Position numbers and translations under genes: made by a program. From Ceratopteris richardii (lineage: Eukaryota > Streptophyta > Polypodiopsida > Polypodiales > Pteridaceae): a DNA stretch of 64,000 nucleotides. The notes under the pieces were generated by a model. It saw only the letters and a list, made by a program, of their open reading frames with translations, did no database searches and was not told where the DNA came from. Shown piece by piece: positions 22,825-32,214 of this stretch; positions within the stretch are counted from its first letter, which is position 1; every line of letters begins with the position of its first letter. Location of the stretch: the NCBI GenBank assembly GCA_020310875.1, contig CM035430.1, positions 101,314,931-101,378,930 of the forward strand. The letters run 5' to 3'.

Positions 22825-24259
22825 ATGAAGAATGGTACTTTGTCTTTATGTGCTTTGTCTCCAAGCAAAAAGGCCATTGGCACTAAATGGGTATACAAGC
22901 TGAAGTGTAAGCCTGATGGAACACATGACATGTATAAGGCTAGGCTTGTTGCAAAAGGTTATCTTCAAGAGAGAGACATTGATTTTGATGACACCTTTGC
23001 TCCCACATGCCAAATGACCATGGTTCATAGCATCTATACACTCGAAACTCATCATGTTTGGAATGTACATGAGTTGGATATTGAAACTTCATTTCTAAAT
23101 GGTGACTTACATGAAGAAGTGTATGTATTTTGGCCTTACGATTTGTACAAAAATGGCATGAAAACAAAGTGTATAGGTTGAAAAAGGCATTATATGGTTT
23201 GAAGCAAGCACCACGTGCTTGGTATGAGAAGATACATGCCTACTTGATTGCACATGGTTTTGAGAACAATCCAAGTGAGAGCAATTTATATGTTAAGTCT
23301 GCATATGATGTAATTATGATCATTGATATGTATGTTGATGACATGTTGCTCACTGGTCCAAATGAGAAACAAATTGCTGAATTTAAGGATGATTTGCATG
23401 CATCTTTTGAGATTTTAGATTTGGGGCATTTCCATCATTATTTGGGCATTTAGTTTATGCAAGTTGATGGCAAAATAGCCTTGTGTCAAAAGAATATATT
23501 GACACCTTACTACAATGTTTTGGCCTTGAAGAATGCTAACCTATTGCCACCCCTATGGAAACAGGTTTATGGCTGAGTCTCCATGATGTTGGAGATGCAT
23601 TTGATGTTGTTCTCCATCTATAGGTTTTTGGATGCTTGATTTATTTATGCATAACTCGTCTTGATATTCAGTTTGTTGTCTCTCAAATGAGCAAGCATTG
23701 GTATGCAATTAAGCACATCTTTCACTACTTGAGTGGTACCTTGCTACTTGGATTGTTTTATCCCGGGGGGATCACTACCACCAGATTTACATGCTTTTTT
23801 TACTCTATATGGGTTGGTTGCTATGACACTCATGTGTCATCTAGTGGTTTTTGCTTCATGCTTGGTAGATCATGCATATCTTGGTTGAGAAAGAAGGAGT
23901 CTACCATGGCCACTTCTAGTTGTGAGGTTGAGTATAGGATAGCTTTCACAATGATTGTTGAGTATGTGTGGCTCAGACACCTTTTGGCTTATTTGGGTGT
24001 TAGTTAGTCTTCTACCACCACCATCTTCACTAATGGTTAGAGTGCATTAGCAGTTGCGACAAACCCTATGTTTCATGCTTGCACAAAGCACATTGAGGTG
24101 CATTATCATTATGTTAGGGAGATGTTCTTTATTGGAAAGATTAGTTTGGCATGTGTGCCCACACAAGATAACATTTCATATATTTTCACAACGGCTTTGC
24201 CTCAAGAGAAGTTTGAAGCTTTCCGCAAAGCTTTGAGCTTACTTCCTTTTGTGGATTGA
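22825..24259 (+). pseudogene. Copia RT and RNase H remnant
   Basis: RT opens KNGTLSLCALSPSKKAIG. It continues through KARLVAKGYLQERDIDFDDTF and ETSFLNGDLHEEVYVF. After a frameshift near 23150 come KKALYGLKQAPRAWYEKIH and the intact active-site motif YVDDMLLTG (about 23330). Stops follow in the thumb region (tagtttatgc at 23453). RNase H is readable as SCISWLRKKES, SSCEVEYR and HIEVHYHYVREMF, ending LLPFVD at 24259. Many TAG and TGA codons are present. It is inactive, although YVDD is conserved. Confidence 0.85.
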
Positions 24260-24337
24260 TCTCTTTCCACCTTGCTTGGCACTTCCTTATACATGAGTGC
24301 CAGCTCTTTGTTCATCACATCACTCCTAGGGGGGATT

Positions 24338-24567
24338 TGTTGATATGTTTTAGTAGTGATGTGTGTGAACACGCTTAGGACCATTGGGGCACTTTTTCCC
24401 TCTTTGGGAGGTTTTTTTTGCCCCAGATTGTATATTTGCCTATAACCCTAATGGTTCACTTATCTTTTTACATTCACTTGGTAATACATTTAATATAGTA
24501 TTGTGCTCCAAGCTTCTTCTTCTTCCTTGTGTTGTTTGCGTGCTTCCATAGACTTAAAACTCCAACA
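24338..24567 (+). repeat. Copia 3' LTR
   Basis: 230 bp, tgttgatatgttttagtag...aaaactccaaca, aligned end to end with the other LTRs of this family but among the most diverged. Confidence 0.93.
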
Positions 24568-24606
24568 GAAGGGATTGATCTATGTTTGAAGCGTCAATAC
24601 TTGGGC

Positions 24607-27600
24607 CTATAAAGTGTTGAGTTCCTCAATGATTTTAGTAGGTGGGGCCACAGGAGTTTGTGGTGCTTGTTGTACAGGTGCTCGTAACTGTAGTATTTTG
24701 TGTTCCTCTTTGAGCTTCTGGTATTCCTCATTCATATTGTCATACTCCTCTAGTAGTCTGACATGATCTTCCAATAATATCTTCATAGATTTAAAGGGAA
24801 CAACTTTGAAACGACTGGGACTCAAGGGTTCATCCGGTTCATCTAAAGCAGCTTCAAGGTTCTCTCTATTTTGTTCCTACAAGCGTTGGTTCTCTTGTTT
24901 TGCTGCTGTTAGGTGGCGTCTTAGTAGTCCCATGTTTCTAGTGAGCATCACATTGCGAATGGTTTGAGTGCTTAACAAATTATCAATATCGGTAATGGCC
25001 TCTTTTGTGGTAGGCCTAGCGTAGCTCTTGGTAGCGTGTGTTAAGGGAGGCATTCTCGATTTATAAAGAATTGAGTTGCGATTGTAAGTCGTTCGTGGTA
25101 TGCTTTAGCGTCTGATAATTGGTACCTAGAGACGCAAACTCATCTCTCACTTGTGTCATACATACGAACATTTGACAGAATGTAGTGTCGATGGTGGGTG
25201 ATAATATTAATGGCAGAGTGAGTGAAGATGCTGAGGGTGTGGGTGTTGATGCAAGGGGAAGGGGGAATAGGGATGGGAAAGTGGATGCAATGGTGACTGT
25301 GGAGAAATGTGATGTGCCTAAATGTGGTGGTAAAATGGATGAGGTGAGTGGTGGTGCAGTGGGTGGTGATATGTCCATGTCACTAGACGTGGTGTCAAGT
25401 GTAGTGATCGTGAATAGTGGAGTGACAATGGGTGTGTGAGTGGGTGTGAATATAGCATTTACAAAGGTTGCCGAGTAATTTACAGATGGGGTTTCTTGTA
25501 CTACTTGGTGGAGGGGGGAAAGAGGAAATACAGTGGATCGTGGAGGTGAGACGGGGGAGAAGGTCAAAGGAGGGGGAAATGGGAACAGGGGTCTTGGAGG
25601 GATGGGGAAGGAAGGGAAGGATGGATGGAGAAAGGGGCTGGATAGAAGGGCGGGGGTTCGAGGAGGGAGGCTAGGTTGTGTGGGTGCGGAGAGGGTGAGA
25701 GGAATGGAGGCGAAAAAGGCTTCTGCTACCGCACTATCAAAGGATGTGGATGGTCTGGGAGAGGCAGGGTCTATAGGAGGGACTGGAGAGATGGGAGGTG
25801 AAAGAGAAGCGGTTGGTGTGGTGGGTACTTCAACAACTGTGGTGGTCTGTACAGTAGAGGTGCGAGGTAGGGAGTCGATGATGATTGTTTCTTCTATCAA
25901 AGGACCTTCCGAAATGAAGCATGCTTCTCTGGCCTGTTGCGAAGATTGGGCATTCGTTGGTACGCGAATATATTGACCCGGTTTTGATAGTAAGCGAATT
26001 CAGTGTGGGTCAAACTGTGGTAGTGGCTTTCTCTGCAGATATTGTAATGCTTCATTAATTCCTATTGACTTGACCAATTCTCTGAAACCCTGAATGTATG
26101 CTTCTTCAAAGCCTCTTGTGGTGAGTTATTGTTTGACAAGTGCTTGGCTTTCTTCTTCGGATAACTTTTTACGTGTGCAAACTGCTTCCGTGGTGCGGTA
26201 TAACTTCTTGATTGCCAATGTGTAGGCTGCCGCTTCAAATGTTTCATCTTCGTGCATGCTGGTGTCACCTTGGGTGTCAGTTTGTTGTTCCTGTTCATCA
26301 GTCTGTACATTCTCTTGAGAGTCATGACTGGCCTGACTCGCTTCATCGTATCCATCATTATCGTCAATTTTTGTCCTCTCTTCTTCAGAGCTGGAGACAA
26401 CTTGCCCTTGCGGTTGATCATGTGGTGTGGTAGGGTAACTTGGGCGTTCATATTCCTGAGAGAAAAATTGTCCTTCTGAAAATTGAAATTTGTTTGAAAA
26501 AGCATCCAGCATTTCAAAATAGAACGTGGTATTCATTGGTTCTACTTCCAGATTGGGTATCGGAAAAGTAAATGCTTCCGCACCAATGGTGGTGGGAATT
26601 TCTGTTGTTGTAGTTGTGGGTTCCTAGACTATGGTTGCCTTAGAGGTAACAACACTGGTAGTGCCTTCTGTGATGACTGGTCGTGATTGTCATATGCGAA
26701 TGGGTTGTATCACTGTAGAGCGTTCCGTAGGTGACTGTTCTGGAGAGGGTTGAGGTGACGGGGACTCTGGAACTTGTAGGCATGGGATAGATCCTTGCAT
26801 GCGCTTGCCTGCCCATCCCTTGCTAGATTTTCTTGCCTTCTTGGTGGTCCCTTTGAATGCCTTCAATTCTTCACTTGTCATTGCATGCTCTACAGGCAAG
26901 TCATATGCCAAACACATATAAACAATTCTCATGAGAGCACAACATCCATGGATGATTTTTTTCCTTTCCCATCTTTGGTGTGCTAGATACAACTGATCAA
27001 TGATCCAACTTGCCAGATCTACTGTTTGGGACCCAATACAAGATAAATACAATCCAAACCAAATACGCTTGTGAGGCATAGTAAAATGATCCTTAGCTGG
27101 GAATGCAAAGTGTTGCATATATATACGTAATGGCTTAGATAGCTTAGGTGTGATGGCCGAAATGTCTTCCCATTTGGTAACATCCCCACGCTTCATCGGC
27201 TTTAGAATTAGCCTTTCTCGCTCTGTTGGCATGTGAGTTCCATGTATCTTAATTGCTGCTCGAATCAAATCCTTTGAAAGATAGAACTTCTTGAATGGGG
27301 GGTCATTTACTAAAGACGGCAAAATAAAAGTGTCCAGCAAGTCCTTGTTCTCGAAGGCAGTCAGAGTGGTCACTAGGTAGTAACATCTATAAAAATCCAG
27401 TTTGGGTAGTTGATCACTGAAGTATTCCGTAAAACCTGCTCTCGTCCAAACATGGTTTAAGTCTTCCGTATTCTAGAGTGCTTCAAGTTCTCTGGAGAAG
27501 AACTGATACTTGCCCCACTTACTACTATCAAAAGTCAAATTGGCATCAAAAATAAAATCTGCATCTACCAAAGGTCCTGCTAAACCTTGGAACCAATGGG

Positions 27601-27772
27601 AATTACGGTGCACTTTTTCAATATATCCCCTGGGAGGATCATCAATCGGCATAGGTCCTGGGAATCCTTGCAATTCCGGTGGTTGAGCCGTGGGATGCGG
27701 TTTGGCTAGTAATTCACCAAAATTGACCACTAGTACACTGGGGCTAGCTTCAGACGGTCCTTCTGTCTGCAT
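24607..27772 (-). pseudogene. ORF-X: decayed long reading frame of about 1,050 codons, function unknown
   Basis: The frame runs from ATG 27772 (MQTEGPSEASPSVLVV), the first Met after an upstream in-frame stop. It stays in one frame to 25061, with five internal stops: TAG 27473, TGA 26690, TAG 26624, TAA 26126, TGA 26000. A frameshift lies near 25015-25060, then the frame continues to 24607 with a TAG at 24877. All the stops fit C-to-T changes. Order: a globular N-terminal part of about 360 residues (WFQGLAGPLVDADFIFDANL, then RIWFGLYLSCIGSQ), a basic patch (KKARKSSKGWAGKRM), an acidic Gln/Asp/Glu-rich stretch, a Pro/Ser/Thr-rich stretch (25900-25200), and Leu/Glu coiled-coil-like heptads. There is no signal peptide or membrane segment, and no RT, integrase or transposase motif. 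A distant link to the uncharacterised ORFs of large plant gypsy elements is possible but unproven. Confidence 0.65.
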
Positions 27773-27792
27773 GATGAGTGATGCGAATGTGG

Positions 27793-27797
27793 AGAAG
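27793..27797. other. Copia-3 target site duplication, left
   Basis: agaag, repeated at 38863-38867 after the 3' LTR. This pairs two LTRs 10.6 kb apart as one element split by the LARD. Confidence 0.93.
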
Positions 27798-28027
27798 TGT
27801 TGATATATTTAGGTAGTGATGTGTGAGAACACTCTAGGATAGCCGGGGCACTTTTTTCCCTCTTTAGGAGGTTTTTTTCCCCCGGCTTGTATATACGCCT
27901 ATTTCCCTAATGGGCTACTTATCTTTGTACATTATCTGGTAATATATTCAGTCTTGTGTGTTTTGCTCCAAGCTTCTTCTTCTTCCTTGTGTTGTTCGCG
28001 TGCTTCCGCAGACGTCTAACTCCAACA
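27798..28027 (+). repeat. Copia-3 5' LTR
   Basis: 230 bp, tgttgatatatttaggtag...ctaactccaaca. A TATA-like tgtatatacg lies at about 27884. Confidence 0.95.
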
Positions 28028-28028
28028 A

Positions 28029-28041
28029 TTGGTATCAGAGC
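28029..28041 (+). other. Copia-3 primer binding site (initiator Met tRNA)
   Basis: ttggtatcagagc, one base after the 5' LTR. Confidence 0.95.
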
Positions 28042-28382
28042 AGGTCGCCGCTTCATCTAGGGCATCGTCGACACTCCTCCGGTTGCACTCTCAGATTCGC
28101 ACGAAATTTGGTGAGCATACTCAGGGTGTTTCAAAGATCAAAACCACTTCGCTCTGTCATGCCGAAATCGCGATCTGAGCTCGTCTCGGCCTCCGAACGC
28201 ACTATCGCAGTGCTTGTGCAGGCTATTTTATCTTTTTGTACCAAAGCTATATACCTGTTTCGATTCGCCAGTATAAGCGTCTCGAAGTCTGCTACAGGTT
28301 TAGTAGAACTCGTCTGGGCAGTTCCGTTCAACTTTTTGAGATACACTCAATTTTCTGCATCAAGGTATTTCAGTCTCCGTCC

Positions 28383-28815
28383 ATGGCTGAAAGCAGTGAT
28401 GTATTCCGTATGTTGGCTGTTGAGGATAAGTTGGATGGTACCAAGTACCCATTATGGGCTAAAATGATGCGACATGTATTGGTTGCAAAAGGACTGTGGA
28501 ACATTGTGCAGGGTGTTGAAAGATGTCCTGTTACACCTGCGACTACAGGTACTACAAATACAGGTGCTGAAGCTGATGGAGATGGCGTCGAAGATGATAT
28601 TCTGCAGATTCCTGTTCGTGCTGCTGTTTCTGTTGCACCTACTACAGAGCAAATTCGTTGGGATGGAAGAGATGCTCAAGCACATGCATTGATAGGTTCG
28701 TCTATCAAACGTGCTATTATTCCTCACATTCACTCTTGCAAAACAGCAAAGGATGCTTAGGATACACTTACCACATTGTACCAGGCTAGGAATGAGGCTC
28801 GTGATTAGCCAAGAT
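28383..28815 (+). pseudogene. Copia-3 gag N-terminal part
   Basis: The start MAESSDVFRMLAVEDKL matches copia-1. The frame then reads LDGTKYPLW, VQGVERCPVTP, a low-complexity TTGTTNTGAEADG stretch and RAIIPHIHSCKTAKDA. It stops at TAG 28758-28760, in place of a Trp codon (TGG). After YQARNEARD the sequence jumps into the protease/pre-integrase linker (PRLAWL), which shows a deletion of roughly 0.9 kb relative to copia-1. Confidence 0.9.
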
Positions 28816-28819
28816 TGGC

Positions 28820-30258
28820 TTGGTTGTGAAATTTGCTGATGAAAAATGTATAGTTCATGATCTATCAAATGGCGATGTTATTATTGCTTCTGGAATTTTA
28901 TGGCGTGGGTTGTATAAGCTCATAGACTATGAAAGATCTGTGAATGATTCGGCATGTGCAGTTCATGATTCTCAGGCTATGTCAGATGCAAAGCTTTGGC
29001 ATGCACGCTTTGGTCATCTAAATTTTTCTAGTTTGCTACACCTGCAAAAATCTGATATGGTGTCTTCTTTGCCCAAGCTTGAGGCACCTGGAAAACATGT
29101 ATGTGAAGGTTGTATTTTGGGCAAAATGCAGCATTCCTCCTTTCCAAAAGATGGTTCAGCTCGGGCTACGCAAAAATTGCAACTTGTACATAGTGATGTC
29201 TGTGGTCCTATGCTGACACCTTCTTTTGGAAACTATCTTTACTTCGTGACTTTCATTGATGATTTTGCCAGGCATGCATGGGTATATCCATTGAAGGCAA
29301 AGTCCGAAGTGTTTTTGTGCTTCAAACATTTTTTGGTTTTGGCTGAAAATCTGTTAGGAAGTAAAATGGACACCCTTCGTTCTGATCAAGGGGGGGAATA
29401 TATGTCTTCTGATTTTAATGCATTTTTGGCTGAACGTGGGATAAAACACCAGTGTACAGTGCCGTATACACCTCAACAAAATGGAGTTGTTGAACGGAAG
29501 AACAGGTCACTCGTGGAGATGGCGAGTTGTATGGTCAAGAGTCAGGCTTTACCACATAGTTTCTGGCTTGAGGCTGTCATGTGTGCAGCATATGTACTTA
29601 ACAGGTGTCCCACTAAAGCGCTGCAGTCTATCACTCCATATGAGGTTTGGCATGATCGCAAGCCATTTGTTGCTCATCTGCGGGTTTTTGGTTGTTTAGC
29701 ATATGCACTAGTGCCTGAATAACATCGCAAAAAATTGGATGATAAGGCAGTAAAATGTATTTTTGTTGGGTACAGTTCTGAAAGTAAAGGCTATCGTCTG
29801 TATCATCCACAAACTAAACGCATTCTGGTTAGCCGTGATGTTGTTTTTGTGGAAGATGTTATTCAGCCATTGCTTTCATGTACTAAGGAGACATCTGTTA
29901 GCTCCAAAGACATGTATGATACTTTGATGCCTCTTTGGGTGGACAATCTACTGCTAGTCTTAATGAGGCAACTTCTCAGCCTTTGCAGGTTTCATGTAAT
30001 GATGCAGATCATCCCATTTCTGATGCAGATTTACATGATGCACTTGTTGATGAGAGAGCTTATATTGAGGAGGCAAAAACTATGCCAAAATGGCTAGTGC
30101 AGACTTTGCGTGACAGCAAATTAGATGCACCTTTGTCATATCGTACTTGTTCTGGCTCTCATAGTGGCTCCTTTGCATCAGATTGCTATGCTATGGCTGC
30201 ATCTAGTCTCTACGATGAGAATGAGCCTGTTTCTTCTGATGAAGCACAAAATTCATAA
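28820..30258 (+). pseudogene. Copia-3 integrase and linker
   Basis: The intact pre-integrase module has AKLWHARFGHLNFSSLL and HVCEGCILGKM. The integrase core shows LVHSDVCGPMLTP, RSDQGGEYMSSDF (Arg to Gln beside the second Asp) and PQQNGVVERKNRS. It stops at TAA 29720-29722 where other copies have a Gln codon. It continues through DDKAVKCIFVGYSSESKGY. A frameshift near 29935 splits the variable linker between two frames, ending at the TAA near 30256. Catalytic residues D, D, E are present. Confidence 0.9.
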
Positions 30259-30279
30259 AATTGGATGGCTGCTATGCAA

Positions 30280-31555
30280 TCTGAATATGATGCTATAATG
30301 CTATAATGAAGAATGGTACTTGGTATTTATGTGACTTGCCTCCTGGCAAGAAAGCCATTGGTACTAAGTGGGTATACAAGCTGAAGCATAAACATGATGG
30401 TACAGTTGACAGGTATAAGGCTAGGCTTGTTGCAAAGGGTTATGCACAGGAAAGAGGCATTGATTTTGATGAGACCTTTGCACCCACATGTCGTATGACT
30501 ACTGTTCGGAGCATCTGTGCACTTGCAGCCCATCATGGTTGGAATGTACATCAGTTGGACATTAAAACTGCATTTCTAAATGGTGACTTGCATGAAGAAG
30601 TGTATGTTTTTCAGCCCCATGGTTTTGTGCAGAAAGGGCATGAAAACCAGGTGTGCAGGTTAAAGAAGGCATTATATGGTTTAAAGCAAGCACCACGTGC
30701 TTGGTATGAGAAGATACATGCCTATCTGATTTCACATGGTTTTGTGAACAGTCCAACTGAGAGCACCTTATATGTTAAGCGTGCTAATGATGTGCTTTTG
30801 AGTTGTCTATGTTGATGACATGCTGCTCAGTGGTCCTATTGAGAAGCATATTGCTGATTTTAAGGCTGATTTGCATGCCTCATTTGAGATGTCTGATTTG
30901 GGGCATTTGCATCACTATTTGGGCATTCAGTTTATGAAAGTTGATGGTGGATTGGCTTTGTATCAAACGAAATATATTGACACATTATTGCAGCGCTTTG
31001 GCCTTGAAGACTATAAGCCTATTGCCACTCCTATGGAGACAGGTTTACAATTGAGTCTTCATGATGCTGGAGATGCATTTGATGTTGTCCTCTATCAGCA
31101 GGCTGTTGGATGCCTGATTTACTTATGCATTACTCGCCCAGATATTCAGTTTGCTGTCTCACAGATGAGCAAGTTTATGCATTGCCCAGGTGTCAAGCAT
31201 TGGGAGGCGGTTAAGCGCATCTTTCGCTACTTGAGTGGTACTCGGCTACTTGGGTTGTTTTATCCCAAGGGGAGATCACTACCGCCAGATTTGCATGCTT
31301 TTCTGACTCAGACTGGGTTGGTTGCTATAACACTCGTGTGTCCACTAGTGGCTTTTGCTTCATGCTTGGTAGCTCATGTATATCTTGGTTGAGCAAGAAG
31401 GAGCCTACTGTGGCCACTTCCAATTAGCCTACTGTGGCCACTTCCAATTAGCCTACTGTGGCCACTTCCAATTAGCCTTTCACAGCTACTGTTGAGTGTG
31501 TGTGGCTCAGACGCCTTATGGCTTATTTGGGTGTTGGTCAATCCTCTGCCACCAC
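30280..31555 (+). pseudogene. Copia-3 reverse transcriptase and RNase H
   Basis: A 10-base tandem duplication (atgctataat, near 30289-30308) shifts the frame at the start of RT. RT then reads KNGTWYLCDLPPGKKAIG to KRANDVLLSCLC. A small deletion shifts the frame again right at YVDDML (about 30805), so the active-site residues are spelled out but out of frame with what precedes. The thumb and RNase H start (SKFMHCPGVKHWEAVKRIF) follow. RNase H contains a 24-base triplication with TAG in each unit and is cut by the LARD at 31555. Confidence 0.88.
31403..31474 (+). repeat. 24-bp minisatellite, three copies
   Basis: Three perfect tandem units of gcctactgtggccacttcc plus aatta. They arose inside the RNase H coding sequence PTVATS and replace the stretch up to the conserved PFTATVECVW. 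Each unit ends in an in-frame TAG. Confidence 0.93.
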
Positions 31556-32193
31556 TGTTGTTATAAGGGTTGCCCATAATTTTTCTCATGCTATGGCATC
31601 CTTGAGCCTTCATAAAAATACCTTCTTTTTGTAATTAGGAGATGTCCATATGAACACTCTCCTAAAACCCCTTTTTGATATTTCCTTTAGTCTAAAGTAT
31701 TGAAGCCTTCTCCATAAAGTAGCCTTTTTTGCACAAATTCAAAAACCCACGTACAAAACTCCCCACGAGCTCTCTCTCTCTAGGTGGTTACTTTTTGAAT
31801 TCCCAAAATCACATGAAGATCCTCTTTTTGATTTAGCACATGTGGTCTTTTGACCACATGTTTTATTCACATATGCCTCTCTTCTTCTCTATATAAAGAA
31901 GAGCCTCATTTGTAAAAGGGGTCCCTTGGCCTCCATGCTAATGGAAAGAAGGTTCATTTGGCTTCCACATTTCTCCTTGTGTGCTAGGCGTTGATCCATG
32001 TGTGTGGGTTTGGCACTTGGAGTTGTCTTGTGTGTGAGCATTGCCTCCCTTGCTCCCTTTGACGTTGGCCATGATGCCATTGTTTTTGGATGTGGGTGTG
32101 TGTGCGTTGCTTACACTTCTTGCAACTCCTCTTGGAAGAGCCTCTCACTTCCATGTGAGGCGGTTAGGGTCTGTTGTTCCCCTTTTCTCAACA
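31556..32193 (+). repeat. LARD 5' LTR
   Basis: 638 bp, tgttgttataagggttgc...ccttttctcaaca. It has a strong TATA box at 31889-31898 and a CT-rich tract at about 31771-31783. Confidence 0.92.
31889..31898 (+). promoter_or_regulatory. LARD LTR TATA box
   Basis: ctatataaag followed by aagagcctc is a good plant TATA box. The identical copy is in the 3' LTR at 38055-38064, so that LTR could drive transcription outward into 38338 and beyond. Confidence 0.75.
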
Positions 32194-32196
32194 ATT

Positions 32197-32214
32197 TGGT
32201 GCCGTTGCCAGGGA
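32197..32214 (+). other. LARD primer binding site (tRNA-Asp)
   Basis: tggtgccgttgccaggga pairs with the 3' end of plant tRNA-Asp (complement tggcgccgttgccgggga) with two mismatches. It lies three bases after the LTR. Confidence 0.88.

Larger units (their letters stand above)
22723..24567 (+). mobile_element. Copia (plus) fragment 2: RT, RNase H and 3' LTR
   Basis: This resumes the copia split by gypsy C. RT, RNase H, polypurine tract (ctaggggggatttg, 24327-24339) and a full 230-bp 3' LTR (24338-24567) are present. Its right flank is gaagg; the matching left flank is not available because the 5' end of this copia is lost. It abuts ORF-X, and its LTR removes whatever followed the ORF-X 3' end. 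Confidence 0.9.
27798..31555 (+). mobile_element. Copia-3, 5' part (LTR to RNase H), split by the LARD
   Basis: This is the plus-strand member of the main copia family. It has a 5' LTR, initiator Met primer site, gag, integrase, RT and part of RNase H. The gag C-terminus, zinc knuckle and protease are deleted at about 28803. The element resumes at 38338. LTR comparison gives 14 of 230 differences, the oldest datable insertion here. Confidence 0.95.

Noticed and set aside
24568..24572. gaagg as the TSD of the plus copia ending at 24567
   Set aside because: The left end of that copia is missing, so the duplication cannot be confirmed.
25200..25680. Plus-strand Gly/Glu-rich frames as genes
   Set aside because: They are the reverse complement of the Pro/Ser/Thr-rich part of ORF-X, whose frame is supported over a far longer stretch.
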